64,000 nucleotides of DNA from an uncultured Lactobacillus sp. (GTDB lineage: Bacteria > Bacillota > Bacilli > Lactobacillales > Lactobacillaceae): the NCBI GenBank assembly GCA_947565635.1, contig CANOGU010000002.1:1-64000 (forward strand). Reading direction: 5' to 3'. Both the position numbers and the translations under genes were made by a program. Under the pieces are notes generated by a model. It did not search any database, had not been told where the DNA came from, and worked only from the letters and a program-made list of their open reading frames with translations. Shown piece by piece: positions 50,002-59,483 of the stretch (position 1 is its first letter; each line of letters opens with the position of its first letter).

Positions 50002-50436
50002 TTAATTATCATCTTTATCTTTTTTATCATCTTTGTTTAGTTCATTAAAGTTTGATTTGAAGCTAAGATTTACAGGATGATCTAAAGTTAATTGGGTAAT
50101 TTCATAAGTTAGAGTTTCAATTTGTTCTACTAGTGGTCTAGAAAGTAATTGATAATCTGATGGCTCTAAATCGGATCCATCACCAAAGTAATCAATAAAT
50201 TGAACAACTCTCGTAATAACGCCACTAACTGTAAAGTCTCCAGGAGCTGGCGCAACTTCGAATGGAACAGCAATTTCAAAATACTTACCATTCTTTCCTT
50301 CATCTTGAGTTCCATCATCCAAATCTTGGTAAACTTGTCTCAAAGAAACATTAACTTCATTCTTTACTTGCTGCTCGTCATTTAAATCGTAATGAAATGC
50401 TCTTACAACAATTGGGGTCATATTTTTAAAATCCAT
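50002..50436 (-). CDS. DUF1149 family protein
   Basis: 144 residues. Conserved in Lactobacillus and Streptococcus with no known function (MTPIVVRAFHYD start, GVITRVVQFIDYFGDGSDL). SecB-like fold has been proposed for the family. It lies between trmL and ftsK. The acidic/Lys tail DKKDKDDN is typical. Call is by sequence memory, not by a catalytic motif. Confidence 0.75.
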   Translation of the reverse strand: MDFKNMTPIVVRAFHYDLNDEQQVKNEVNVSLRQVYQDLDDGTQDEGKNGKYFEIAVPFEVAPAPGDFTVSGVITRVVQFIDYFGDGSDLEPSDYQLLSRPLVEQIETLTYEITQLTLDHPVNLSFKSNFNELNKDDKKDKDDN

Positions 50437-50438
50437 TT

Positions 50439-50996
50439 TTACTTATCTCCTAAATTTCTTTCATAACGTTCTGGACGGTTATAATTATCTTTCAACTTAT
50501 CATTTTCATAATGATGGCTCTTTTCCATATTTGGAAAACCTTGCTGTCTTAAAGCTTCTAATAAAACCATGGCAACTGAATTTGATAAATTATAGCAACG
50601 AATATTATCAGACATCGGAATTCGTAGATTACGATCATAATACTCTCTCATGAAAGTTTCTGGTAAACCAGTTGTTTCTTTTCCAAAAACAAAATAATAA
50701 TCTTTATCAGGATCAGTATAGTCTACTTGAGCATAATTCTTAGAAGAAAACTTTGAAATTAAGTACATCTCGTCATTTGGACCTAGAGTTTTCAAAAACG
50801 TTTCTAAATCATCATGCATTTTAATATCGACTTTGTCCCAATAATCTAGACCGGCACGTTTCATTTTCTTGTTATCAATTTGAAAACCTAATGGTTCAAT
50901 TAAATCCAAAACTGTATTGGTACCAGCACAAGTACGAGCAATGTTTCCAGTATTTGCTGGCATTAGTGGTTCATACAGTACAACATGATTAGTCAT
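50439..50996 (-). CDS. trmL: tRNA (cytidine(34)-2'-O)-methyltransferase TrmL
   Basis: About 185 residues, SPOUT methyltransferase. Motifs HVVLYEPLMPANTGNIARTC at the start, FGKETTGLP, and IRCYNLSNSVAMVLLEALRQ (trefoil knot). It modifies the wobble base of leucine tRNAs. Start at the ATG of MTNHVVLYE, with AAGGAG upstream; a TTG lies 3 nt earlier. It lies 2 nt before the DUF1149 gene. Confidence 0.95.
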   Translation of the reverse strand: MTNHVVLYEPLMPANTGNIARTCAGTNTVLDLIEPLGFQIDNKKMKRAGLDYWDKVDIKMHDDLETFLKTLGPNDEMYLISKFSSKNYAQVDYTDPDKDYYFVFGKETTGLPETFMREYYDRNLRIPMSDNIRCYNLSNSVAMVLLEALRQQGFPNMEKSHHYENDKLKDNYNRPERYERNLGDK

Positions 50997-51012
50997 CAAA
51001 AAACTCCTTTTG

Positions 51013-51050
51013 TAAAAAAACGTAGCACCTGTAAAAAGGCAAGTACCACG
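51013..51050 (-). terminator. Terminator after the AI-2E family gene
   Basis: Minus strand CGTGGTACTTG and CAGGTGCTACG pair (with mismatches) around a short loop, followed by TTTTTTT. It lies between the AI-2E gene and trmL. Confidence 0.75.
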
Positions 51051-51057
51051 CTTATTT

Positions 51058-52248
51058 TTAATTTGATTCTTTAGCTTTCAAGTCATTATCATTATCTGAT
51101 ACTGATATTTCTTCATAAAGGTTAGAAATTTTACGATAGTAATTAAATAGTCTAGTTACAATAATTTTAACTACTGCATAAACAGGAATCGCAAAAATTA
51201 CGCCCCATAATCCTGCAACGGCACTCGCTCCAATCAATAATAAAATTGTTGTAACAGGATTCATGTTCATCTTATTCCCCATTACTAATGGAGAAATAAC
51301 ACGACCTTCAAGGGTTTGCTCAATTGCAAAAACTATTAAAATTTTAACCAGCATCATTGGCGAATTAATTAACCCCAGAATAATTGCTGGAACAAATGCA
51401 ATAAAGGTCCCAAAATATGGAATCATATTTAATATACCTGCTAAAACAGCTAAAGTAATTCCATAATTTAACCCAATAATCGAATAACCTATCGCAAACA
51501 TCACTACAACCCAAAAGGCAACAGTAATTTGCCCCCTAATGTAAGCAGCAACTGCTCCATTAATATCACTAAGTAAGCTTGAAAAACTCGGTTGTAGTCT
51601 TTGAGGAGCGAACTTAGTCACATACGGATTCAAGCGATGGCCATCTTTTAACATAAAGAATAAAACAAACGGTGCTGTTAACAGAGTCATAAAAATCATT
51701 GTAATTACATTAACAGCAGAGGATAAATTGCTCAAAGCTAAATTAAAGCTATCTTGACCAGTTTTAAACATTTTGGTTTGTGCATCAGAAATAGCATGAT
51801 TAATTCCTCCCCGTACTCCATTTAAGCGCGGATCGCGGATCATCTTTTCAAAACCTTTTTGAGCATCCTGCCAATAAGTTGGCCAATTTTTAATTAAAGA
51901 ATCAGTCTGATGTTGAATAATTGGAATTAGCGTATTAATAATCCAAATTAGTCCACCTAAAACAATTACAAATAACAAAATAATTGTAATAATACGGGGC
52001 ACTTTTAATTTCTTTTCCATCCAATCAACTACTGGATTCATTAAATAATACTGAATGGATGCCACTAATACTGGGGGCAAAATTGCATTAAAAAATGTCC
52101 AGAAAGGATTTAACACAAATGAAATTTGGTTAAATACCAGAATAATTAAAAAGAACAACAAGATATTAAGTAATGCTATGCTAAAACGATTATTTAAAAA
52201 CCATTTCACAAAGATATTACTTGTATGATGATGTTTCTTTACCTCCAT
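51058..52248 (-). CDS. AI-2E family transporter (UPF0118)
   Basis: 396 residues with about eight membrane helices and the conserved mid segment SIIGLNYGITLAVLAGILNMIPYFGTFI. The family includes putative autoinducer-2 exporters and Na+/H+ antiporter-like proteins; the substrate here is not known. C-terminal tail acidic (SVSDNDNDLKAKESN). It lies 18 nt after the EIIA-Gut-like gene, likely one operon. Confidence 0.88.
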   Translation of the reverse strand: MEVKKHHHTSNIFVKWFLNNRFSIALLNILLFFLIILVFNQISFVLNPFWTFFNAILPPVLVASIQYYLMNPVVDWMEKKLKVPRIITIILLFVIVLGGLIWIINTLIPIIQHQTDSLIKNWPTYWQDAQKGFEKMIRDPRLNGVRGGINHAISDAQTKMFKTGQDSFNLALSNLSSAVNVITMIFMTLLTAPFVLFFMLKDGHRLNPYVTKFAPQRLQPSFSSLLSDINGAVAAYIRGQITVAFWVVVMFAIGYSIIGLNYGITLAVLAGILNMIPYFGTFIAFVPAIILGLINSPMMLVKILIVFAIEQTLEGRVISPLVMGNKMNMNPVTTILLLIGASAVAGLWGVIFAIPVYAVVKIIVTRLFNYYRKISNLYEEISVSDNDNDLKAKESN

Positions 52249-52266
52249 AGCTTTCCTCTTATCTAT

Positions 52267-52647
52267 TTATCTATGTTCGTAGGTGATCCAGTCTCCCACT
52301 TTAAATTCAGGCATTTTTTCCTTAGGATCTTTTTCTAGATAGATCGCATTTGTCATTGGCTTCTTTGGTACTTCATCAGTAAAGACTAGTGTTGCATGTC
52401 CAATAGCCTGCATATTCATCTGTACCATTGGACCAACATACAAAGATAAATATGTTGTCCCATCAATCGTAATTGAATCGTCTTTTTTAAAAACAAACTT
52501 TTCAACAGGTGTTGCTTGATCAAATTTTTGCAATACAGCAACATCTCTTAGTTTATCTGTTACTTTATTATCAAATAAAATTACGATATTATCTTTTGGA
52601 TCTAATGCCTCTGATCCAATAGCAGTAATTGTAGAATTCCATTTCAT
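52267..52647 (-). CDS. Orphan EIIA-Gut-like PTS protein without catalytic His
   Basis: 126 residues, resembling the PTS glucitol/sorbitol IIA family (ITAIGSEALDPKDNIVILF at the start, QAIGHATLVF, GDWITYE end). In EIIA-Gut a His near residue 43 accepts phosphate from HPr; at the matching place here the segment reads AVLQKFDQATP and has no His. No EIIB or EIIC gene lies nearby. Start placed at the ATG of MKWNSTIT (52647), with AGGAGAGG upstream. It may be a regulatory relic. The family call is by pattern and needs a profile search. Confidence 0.7.
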   Translation of the reverse strand: MKWNSTITAIGSEALDPKDNIVILFDNKVTDKLRDVAVLQKFDQATPVEKFVFKKDDSITIDGTTYLSLYVGPMVQMNMQAIGHATLVFTDEVPKKPMTNAIYLEKDPKEKMPEFKVGDWITYEHR

Positions 52648-52773
52648 TTTTATCAACCTCTCCTTTAAATTTTACCATACAGCTACGTTTAGGCGATAAT
52701 ACTTAATTACAATTGCCTATTTCAGTTAAAAGGTAGAAAATGAAAATGACATATTTTTAATTAGGAGGATAAT

Positions 52774-53796
52774 ATGAAAGTTTGGTTTGGTGGCTATACT
52801 AGCCATGATTCAAAAGGCATTTATACTGCAGATGCAGAAAATAATGGAAATGATATTAAATTAGACAATGTTAAAAATATTGTTGAACTTGATCGTCCAA
52901 CTTATTTTCAACTAGTTGGCGATTTACTATTTACTATCATTCAAAATGGTAACCAAAGTGGAATTGCTACTTATCGAATTAAAGACGAAAAAGCAGAACA
53001 ATTAGATACTTACCTTCATGAGGGCGCAGCTCCTTGTTATATTAGCGTTGATCCACAAAAGCACTTAGTCTTCACTGCAAACTATCATTTAGCAACCATC
53101 AACGTTTTTTCTTATGATAAAAATGGAAAATTAACCTTCGTCACAAATGAAAAACATGAAGGACATGGACCAAGACCAGAGCAGGATGCAGCTCATCCTC
53201 ATTTCTTTGATGAAACTCCAGCCGGTAATTTAGTTTCATGCGATCTTGGAATTGATGCCGTTGATTTTTATAGACTAGAGGGAGATAAATTAAAACACCT
53301 AGCTCACTACCAAATGGAAAAGGGCTTTGGTACTCGTCATATTACATTTTCACCCGATGGTAAAACTATGTACATTGTTGGAGAATTATCTAGTCAAGTT
53401 AATGTCGCTCATTTAAACGAACAAACTTGGGACTTTGAGGACATTGCAACATATAAAACTATTCCTGAAGACTTTACCGATCATAATGGTGCTGCAGCAA
53501 TTAGAATTTCTAAAGATGGGAAATTTATCTACGTTTCTAATCGTGGACATGATTCAATTGCTGTCTTCAAAGTTTTAAATGATGGAAAACTTGAACTAGC
53601 TCAAAGAATTTCTGTCTTTGGTTCCTTCCCACGCGACTTCAATTGGGATAAGAGCGAAAAATATCTTGTAGTAGCTAATCAAAATACTAATAATGCTACC
53701 CTATACCGTCGCAATTCCGAAACAGGTAACTTAACCCCTCTTCAAAAAGATATTCCTGTACCAGAAGCTACACGTGTATTATTTGAAGAAGATTAA
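52774..53796 (+). CDS. Lactonase family protein (6-phosphogluconolactonase-like, Pgl)
   Basis: 340 residues, seven-bladed beta-propeller of the YbhE/Pgl family. Repeated motifs such as ITFSPDGKTMYIVGE, IRISKDGKFIYVSNRG and GPRPEQDAAHPHF. The family hydrolyses 6-phosphogluconolactone in the pentose phosphate route, but other sugar lactones are possible. Starts with GGAGG upstream and reads divergently from the EIIA-like gene. It is isolated on the plus strand. Confidence 0.9.
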   Translation: MKVWFGGYTSHDSKGIYTADAENNGNDIKLDNVKNIVELDRPTYFQLVGDLLFTIIQNGNQSGIATYRIKDEKAEQLDTYLHEGAAPCYISVDPQKHLVFTANYHLATINVFSYDKNGKLTFVTNEKHEGHGPRPEQDAAHPHFFDETPAGNLVSCDLGIDAVDFYRLEGDKLKHLAHYQMEKGFGTRHITFSPDGKTMYIVGELSSQVNVAHLNEQTWDFEDIATYKTIPEDFTDHNGAAAIRISKDGKFIYVSNRGHDSIAVFKVLNDGKLELAQRISVFGSFPRDFNWDKSEKYLVVANQNTNNATLYRRNSETGNLTPLQKDIPVPEATRVLFEED

Positions 53797-53886
53797 TTTT
53801 CTACAGCTATCATAAATTTTCAAAATAATATTTAGCCATGTTTTTCATGGCTTTTATTTTATCTTTCTTAAAAAGCAAGTATCCAC

Positions 53887-54426
53887 ATGCAAAATAATGC
53901 TACTGATAAACTTTCTCCATTAAAAGAATTAACTACTGAACAACAAAATTTAATTACTCAAATTATTGATTTTACTAATCAACATCTTCAAAATAACTTC
54001 CCCGCGATTTTTATCATTTATTGCGATGCAGGAACTGGAAAAAGGTGTTGTACTTTCTTTCCTCTTTGATCAAATACAAAAATTACGACATTATAAAAAT
54101 AGTAATTTTTATTAAACTAATAATTATTTTCTAGTAAATCATCCTAAAATTCTTAAGGTTTATAAACAAATTGCTGGTCCGCTGCCAGAATTACTAAAAA
54201 AGAATTTTCAAAGACCAACTAGTTTCATCAATCAATTAGATAAAAAACAAGAAAAAGCAGATATTGTTATTATTGATGAAGCACATTTACTTCTTTCAAA
54301 ACCTGCCCACTATAATAATTTCTATCATGATAATCAATTAGTCAGATCCCTAGTCAAAATAAAATTTAAGTTAATTTAGATAAAATTACCGATATTGAAA
54401 TGTTCAAAAAATTAGATACCCAATAA
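53887..54426 (+). pseudogene. Decayed DUF2075 (Schlafen/helicase-like) ATPase
   Basis: Starts MQNNATDKLSPLKELTTEQ and shows an N-terminal ATPase with the P-loop DAGTGK (about residue 50), then a frameshift right after it. In other frames the remnant continues (LVNHPKILKVYKQIAGPL) to the Walker B IVIIDEAHLLLSKPAHYNNFY near 54260-54330, and then breaks up. DUF2075 proteins are about 380-400 residues or longer, so both internal and 3' parts are lost. It is dead: several shifts and stops and no coding tail. A bidirectional terminator follows. Confidence 0.75.
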
Positions 54427-54442
54427 TTATTTACAACATAAG

Positions 54443-54479
54443 AAAAAGGTTACGACTTCAAAACGCCGTAACCTTTTTT
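54443..54479. terminator. Bidirectional terminator after the DUF2075 remnant
   Basis: AAAAAGGTTACG (54443-54454) and CGTAACCTTTTTT (54467-54479) form a perfect stem with T runs. It also ends ohyA from the other strand. Confidence 0.9.
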
Positions 54480-54510
54480 CGAATTCTCATTTAAATAAAT
54501 TGTTACAATC

Positions 54511-56286
54511 TTAAATCAAATTTGCTTCTTCAAGCAATTCTTCAATCCATGTTCCCTTGATCTTCTTCATTCCTACCTTTACAGCAAGCTTTTCAGGAAG
54601 AGGTATTTCTTGATCTGCTAACTTCTTCTTGTCAGCCATGTAGTACATAGCCCGAAGCAATTCACGAATATCATAGACAGAATCCCATACTTCTGGCACG
54701 CCTCGATCAACATTAAGCAAGGTATAAACGGACTCCATCGCAGTTCTAACTGAATATTCAGTAGTAAAGACAGTATCTCTAGTAGGACTTTCAGCAAAGT
54801 TACCAATAAAGGCTAAATTCTTTGAACCTTCTGGTACAACGGCTGGACGGTCACCATCATGACGAGGCATGAAGTAACTAGTTATATAAGGCATATATAC
54901 AGGAACAGTATTCATGTTTTCTTCTGAAGAAAGTTCTTTGATTTCACTTTCTGGTACACCTAAGTGATAAAGCATTTCTTCAGCAATTTCTTGTCCCGTA
55001 CAGTCAACTACCTTCTTCTTAATATAATTTCCTTCAGTATCTGAATATAAAGCATAAATCCAAACTACGATTTCATTTGGCTTTTGCGTTGGGAAGTGCG
55101 GTTGACGATGGATAGTAAAACTTAAGCCCCAGTTAGAATCAGTAACTGTAATAATACCACCAGTATTTACTTTTCCATCATATAAACTACGTTTAGTTAA
55201 TCTTTCAAAATAAGGAGCTACTTTCTTATTCTTCAAGGTTGTAGTTGCAGAAACAAACCATGATTTTTCTGGTAAGTTTTCACTAAAGACATCTGGATGT
55301 CCAAAAGCAGGATCTTGCTTAGCCAAGTTCTCCCATAATCTCCATGAACCGCCTTTAGCATGAGTGATTGGTGCTGGCGTAGTTTGGTTACCATAAGTTG
55401 AACTTTCAGTAATTGACCCGTTAGTTACAAAAACAAGATCATTTTCAGTTAAGTCGATATCTTCTTGCTTGCCATTCTTTTTCATGACAATCTTTTTAGC
55501 AACTTTTTCGTTTCCTTCATGATCAACTAAAACATTTTCAACTTGAACTCCATATTCAAATTTAACTCCATGATCCTTCAAGTATTTAAGTAATGGCTTA
55601 ACCATAGAATCATATTGATCATATTTATTAAATTTCAAGGCCGTAAAATCTGGTAATCCATCAATATGATGAATAAACCGCATGCAGTATCTTCTCATTT
55701 CCGCAAGTGAATGCCATTTTTCAAAGGCAAACATTGTTGACCAATAAGTCCAGAAATTAGACTTAAAGAATTCTGGAGAGAACCATTCTTCAATAGTCTT
55801 TCCTTGAATCTCAGATTCTGGTGTCAAAACTAGTTTAACTATTTCACTAGCATGTGAGCCTAGTTGATATAAACCATCAGTTGGTAGTTCATTACCACGT
55901 TTATGAATTAAACGACAATTTGACGAGTTAGGATCTTCCTTATCAAGCCAATAATATTCATCTAAATAAGATGCACCAGGAATTCTCAATGAAGGAACAG
56001 AACGATACATGTCCCACATACATTCAAAGTGGTCCTCCATTTCACGACCACCACGAACTACAAAGCCAGCATTAGGACGCTTAGTTCCGTCTAAAGAACC
56101 TCCAGCGACATCTAATTCTTCCAAAATATGAATCTTGTCACCAGCCATTTTGGCATCTCTAACTAAGAAGAATGCTGTCGAAAGACCAGCTAATCCACTA
56201 CCAATAATGTAAGCAGATTTTTTATCCACATCTGCTGGTTTTTTTGTGTCTGCAAAAGCTTCATAATTTCCCTTTGAATAATACAT
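54511..56286 (-). CDS. ohyA: Oleate hydratase (myosin-cross-reactive antigen family)
   Basis: 591 residues, FAD enzyme adding water to oleate to give 10-hydroxystearate, a detoxification of host unsaturated fatty acids. FAD motif [14 protein letters not shown] near 27-40, and [23 protein letters not shown] typical of the MCRA family. C-terminal LLEEANLI. It stands alone with its own terminator. A cre-like site lies upstream. Common in gut lactobacilli and fitting a host-associated life. Confidence 0.96.
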   Translation of the reverse strand: MYYSKGNYEAFADTKKPADVDKKSAYIIGSGLAGLSTAFFLVRDAKMAGDKIHILEELDVAGGSLDGTKRPNAGFVVRGGREMEDHFECMWDMYRSVPSLRIPGASYLDEYYWLDKEDPNSSNCRLIHKRGNELPTDGLYQLGSHASEIVKLVLTPESEIQGKTIEEWFSPEFFKSNFWTYWSTMFAFEKWHSLAEMRRYCMRFIHHIDGLPDFTALKFNKYDQYDSMVKPLLKYLKDHGVKFEYGVQVENVLVDHEGNEKVAKKIVMKKNGKQEDIDLTENDLVFVTNGSITESSTYGNQTTPAPITHAKGGSWRLWENLAKQDPAFGHPDVFSENLPEKSWFVSATTTLKNKKVAPYFERLTKRSLYDGKVNTGGIITVTDSNWGLSFTIHRQPHFPTQKPNEIVVWIYALYSDTEGNYIKKKVVDCTGQEIAEEMLYHLGVPESEIKELSSEENMNTVPVYMPYITSYFMPRHDGDRPAVVPEGSKNLAFIGNFAESPTRDTVFTTEYSVRTAMESVYTLLNVDRGVPEVWDSVYDIRELLRAMYYMADKKKLADQEIPLPEKLAVKVGMKKIKGTWIEELLEEANLI

Positions 56287-56345
56287 ACAAGTGATCCTCT
56301 TTTCTATATTCGGATAGTATTAACACTTCTTATATTCAATTCTAT

Positions 56346-56359
56346 GTAAAGCGGTTACA
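56346..56359 (-). promoter_or_regulatory. cre-like site upstream of ohyA
   Basis: GTAAAGCGGTTACA matches 12 of 14 positions of TGWAANCGNTNWCA (the first two bases differ). It lies about 60-70 nt before the ATG. Candidate only. Confidence 0.35.
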
Positions 56360-56385
56360 ATAGTCAATGTATTTGACTATTATAT

Positions 56386-57285
56386 TTATAATTTATTACT
56401 TATTAGGCTTTGCCACAAACATTTCATATCAGCTGGTTCTGAAATAGTAATCTCCTGCTTACATTTCGAAAACGGATCATCAAACTTAAGATAAAAGCAA
56501 TTCAAAGCTTGTCGCTCAAAATTATCTTTAATCCCATACAGAAGATCACCATACAAGGGATGTCCAAGATATTGCATGTGAACTCTGATTTGATGGGTTC
56601 GACCAGTTAGTAATTGTAATTCAACTAAGCTTGCACCATTAACTTGATCTAAAACACGATATTTTGTAATTGAGCGTTGACCATTAGCTACTACTCCGCG
56701 TTTAACACCGACATCTAATTTACCAATTGGCGCATTGATAATACCTGTTTCTTGTTCTTTACTAAAATTGCCATGCACAATCGCATGATATTTCTTAATA
56801 AAGCAATCCTTCCCCATTTTGCTAAATCGAGCATGAGCAACTGAATTTTTCCCAACTAAAACTAATCCTGACGTATCACGATCAAGTCTTGTAATAACAT
56901 GTGGTTTAAGTTCTTTCTGCCCATTTTTCTGAAAATAATATAGTAATCTGTTGACTACGGCATCATTATCTTCATAACGTGATGGAATCGACAAAACGCC
57001 AGCTTCTTTATTAACGACCAAATAATCATGTTGTTCAAAAACAATATTAAGTTGATTAATAGATGGTTTTAGCCATTGATTTTTCTTCTCCTCACCTAAA
57101 ATAAAAATCACTTCATCCTCAGGATGTAAAAGATAGCTAGTGAAGCGACGATGATGATTTACTAAAATCATTCCACCATGATGTTGACTATTAGTTAAAG
57201 CTCTTTTAGAGAAACCATTTCTTAATAAAAAACGCCCCAATTTCTGAGGTGTTTTATTTTCAAATTTTAATTTAAAGTACTGCAT
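56386..57285 (-). CDS. RluA/RluD family pseudouridine synthase
   Basis: 299 residues. N-terminal S4-like RNA-binding region (about 12-70), then the catalytic domain with HVITRLDRDTSGLVLVGK; the Asp in RLD (residue 135) is the catalytic one. The C-terminal LLTGRTHQIRVHMQYLGHPL is typical. The exact RNA site is not predictable from sequence. Starts one base after nadK stops (overlap). It follows nadK and relQ in one operon, as in other Firmicutes. Confidence 0.95.
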   Translation of the reverse strand: MQYFKLKFENKTPQKLGRFLLRNGFSKRALTNSQHHGGMILVNHHRRFTSYLLHPEDEVIFILGEEKKNQWLKPSINQLNIVFEQHDYLVVNKEAGVLSIPSRYEDNDAVVNRLLYYFQKNGQKELKPHVITRLDRDTSGLVLVGKNSVAHARFSKMGKDCFIKKYHAIVHGNFSKEQETGIINAPIGKLDVGVKRGVVANGQRSITKYRVLDQVNGASLVELQLLTGRTHQIRVHMQYLGHPLYGDLLYGIKDNFERQALNCFYLKFDDPFSKCKQEITISEPADMKCLWQSLISNKL

Positions 57286-58088
57286 TATTTATTTTTAGGT
57301 TGGCCAATAAAGGCATCCTCTACTCTATTCCAAAAATGGGTATGTTGATATTTATCAAAGCGAATCACATGTTGAGAAATACGATATTCAATCTTCTTAA
57401 TATGCTTATGATTAAATTCATATCCATCGTAAGTTACTACGTAGTGATCATCGCTTTCTGGCTTAACAGTTATCCATTCATCAGGGGCAATCACAATTGG
57501 AGACGATAAAGTTCTAAATACGCGATTATTAATAGATGCTATTTCAGTCATTTGCAAAGCCTTTAAACGTGGATGAATAACTGCACCCCCTAGAGATTTA
57601 CTATAGGCAGTAGAACCGGTAGGAGTTGAAACGCATAAGCCATCCCCCTTAAAGCTTTCAAAGAATTGATCTCTAATATAAACATCTGCTTTTAAAGTCT
57701 TCGAAACTCGTTTAATAGTTGCTTCATTTAAGGCAAGCAATTTTTTCTTCTCACCCGAACCGGTAGTAATGATTAATTCTAATAAAGGATAAGAAGCAGA
57801 AGATGGCTGTTTCTTAGTCAGATTATCCACCATTTTGTTAATTTCAAAATTACGCCAATCAGTATAGAAGCCTAGGTGTCCCGTATGTACACCAATAAAT
57901 CTTATTTGATCAACTAAATTTTGATACTTATGAAAACCAGAAATTAAAGTTCCATCTCCTCCAATTGTGATTACGACATCAGGATTTTCAGGATCAATTT
58001 CTATCTTTCTAGAATCAAGTAATTTTTCTAATGCCTTAACTACTGCCAAGGTTTCAACTTTTTCATTATAAACGAGTGCGACTTTCAT
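57285..58088 (-). CDS. nadK: NAD kinase
   Basis: 267 residues. It makes NADP from NAD. Signature GGDGT at 43-47 in VITIGGDGTLISGFH, then LALNEATIKR with the conserved Asn-Glu, and CVSTPTGSTAYSKSLGG. Overlaps relQ by one base and the pseudouridine synthase by one base: relQ-nadK-rluD operon order. Confidence 0.97.
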   Translation of the reverse strand: MKVALVYNEKVETLAVVKALEKLLDSRKIEIDPENPDVVITIGGDGTLISGFHKYQNLVDQIRFIGVHTGHLGFYTDWRNFEINKMVDNLTKKQPSSASYPLLELIITTGSGEKKKLLALNEATIKRVSKTLKADVYIRDQFFESFKGDGLCVSTPTGSTAYSKSLGGAVIHPRLKALQMTEIASINNRVFRTLSSPIVIAPDEWITVKPESDDHYVVTYDGYEFNHKHIKKIEYRISQHVIRFDKYQHTHFWNRVEDAFIGQPKNK

Positions 58089-58714
58089 TATTGTTCTTTT
58101 CCTTTAGATTTAGTAAAAATTCTTTGTGCTTCCTGCACTTCATCTTTAATTGATGACATTTCTTCATCTAACTTATAAGCAGCTTCAGCTGTAGTTTTAA
58201 GTCGCTTAGAAATATCCTCCGGGTATTTCCCCTGATATTTATAATTTAACGTATGTTCTACCGTTGCCCAGAAATTCATTGCTAAAGTACGAATTTGAAT
58301 TTCAGCAATTATCTTCTTTGGTCCATCTGGTAAGAAAACAGAATATGAAATTACCATATGGTAAGAACGATATCCAGACGGTTTTGCGTTTTGAATATAG
58401 TCTCTTTCTTCAATTACTTGCATATCTTGCCGCTGATGAATTAGGTCAACCACTCGATAGATATCATCTACAAATTGACACATAATCCGAATTCCAGCAA
58501 TATCTTGCATATCATTTTCAATGACATCAGGGGCAATAACTCGCCTTGTCATCTTCTCTTTAATTGAATCGACTGTTTTAACGCGTCCGACCACGAATTC
58601 AATCGGCGAATGCTCACCCTTGTTTAAAAAACTTTGTCTAAGTGATCGAAATTTAACTTTTAATTCAGAAACAGCCTGTTGATAAGGCCATAAAAATAAA
58701 TCCCAATCTTTCAT
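58088..58714 (-). CDS. relQ: Small alarmone synthetase RelQ (GTP pyrophosphokinase)
   Basis: 208 residues, RelA-SpoT synthetase domain alone (no HD hydrolase, no TGS/ACT). It makes (p)ppGpp or pGpp. Motifs DIAGIRIMCQFVDDIYRV, YIQNAKPSGYRSYH and AEIQIRTLAMNFWATVEHTLNYKY are all intact. First gene of relQ-nadK-rluD. It diverges from the CYTH gene, as in other Firmicutes. Confidence 0.95.
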   Translation of the reverse strand: MKDWDLFLWPYQQAVSELKVKFRSLRQSFLNKGEHSPIEFVVGRVKTVDSIKEKMTRRVIAPDVIENDMQDIAGIRIMCQFVDDIYRVVDLIHQRQDMQVIEERDYIQNAKPSGYRSYHMVISYSVFLPDGPKKIIAEIQIRTLAMNFWATVEHTLNYKYQGKYPEDISKRLKTTAEAAYKLDEEMSSIKDEVQEAQRIFTKSKGKEQ

Positions 58715-58791
58715 GTATAAATCCTTTCCGTTTCAAACAAAATTATTCTACCATAGAGAGGGATAACATTAACTACTGAAAGGATAAAATT

Positions 58792-59415
58792 ATGAGTAAA
58801 AATTTAGAAATTGAATCAAAAACACTACTAGATGAAGAAACTTATAAAAAAATGCGTGATGCTTTTACTGCTAAGTCAGACTTTATCCAAAAGAATTATT
58901 ATTTTGATACACCTGACTTTGATCTAAAAAATAGTGACGCAAGTTTAAGAATTAGAATTCTTGTTGACCACGCTGAACAAACAATTAAGGTTAAAGAAAC
59001 CAATCCTAAAGAAAATAAGTATAGCGAACGCATTGAAATAAACGATCTACTTTCCGTTGCTCAAGCCGAACAAATGACTCAAAGTGCATATGAAGGTACT
59101 TTCTTCTTGTTCGGCGGTGATGTTGGTGATTATTTACAAAAACACTATTCTAACGAAGCAATTCACTCTTTAAAGTTAATTTCATGGAGCCAAACTCGCA
59201 GAATATTAGCAACTGGTCCAGAAAACTGTGAATTAACTTTAGACTTAACAGAATTTCCAGATGGATACTATGACTTCGAATTAGAAATTGAAAATGATGA
59301 TCCAGCTACTATCAAAAAAGTACTTGCTGAATTAGAAAAACAATTTAATTTCAAAGTTAACAAAGAAAATACTAACCAAAGCAAGGTGCAACGTGCTTGG
59401 GAACACAAAAAATAA
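58792..59415 (+). CDS. CYTH domain protein (triphosphatase family)
   Basis: 207 residues. Starts MSKNLEIESKTLLDE with the ExExK signature (EIESK) of CYTH domains; further Lys/Arg pairs (SLRIRI, IKVKETN, ERIEIN) line the tunnel. The family hydrolyses triphosphates or thiamine triphosphate; the substrate in lactobacilli is unknown. It is divergent from relQ and followed by spxH, the YjbK-YjbM neighbourhood. Confidence 0.92.
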   Translation: MSKNLEIESKTLLDEETYKKMRDAFTAKSDFIQKNYYFDTPDFDLKNSDASLRIRILVDHAEQTIKVKETNPKENKYSERIEINDLLSVAQAEQMTQSAYEGTFFLFGGDVGDYLQKHYSNEAIHSLKLISWSQTRRILATGPENCELTLDLTEFPDGYYDFELEIENDDPATIKKVLAELEKQFNFKVNKENTNQSKVQRAWEHKK

Positions 59416-59483
59416 AACAAAATTTTTCTCATTTTGTCCATTTTCTGATAAAGTATTTATGAACCTGGACGGAGGAAAACAAA

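Noticed and set aside
59418-59440. ACAAAAT/ATTTTGT hairpin after the CYTH gene
   Set aside because: Only A-T pairs apart from the ends and no proper T run; too weak to call a terminator.
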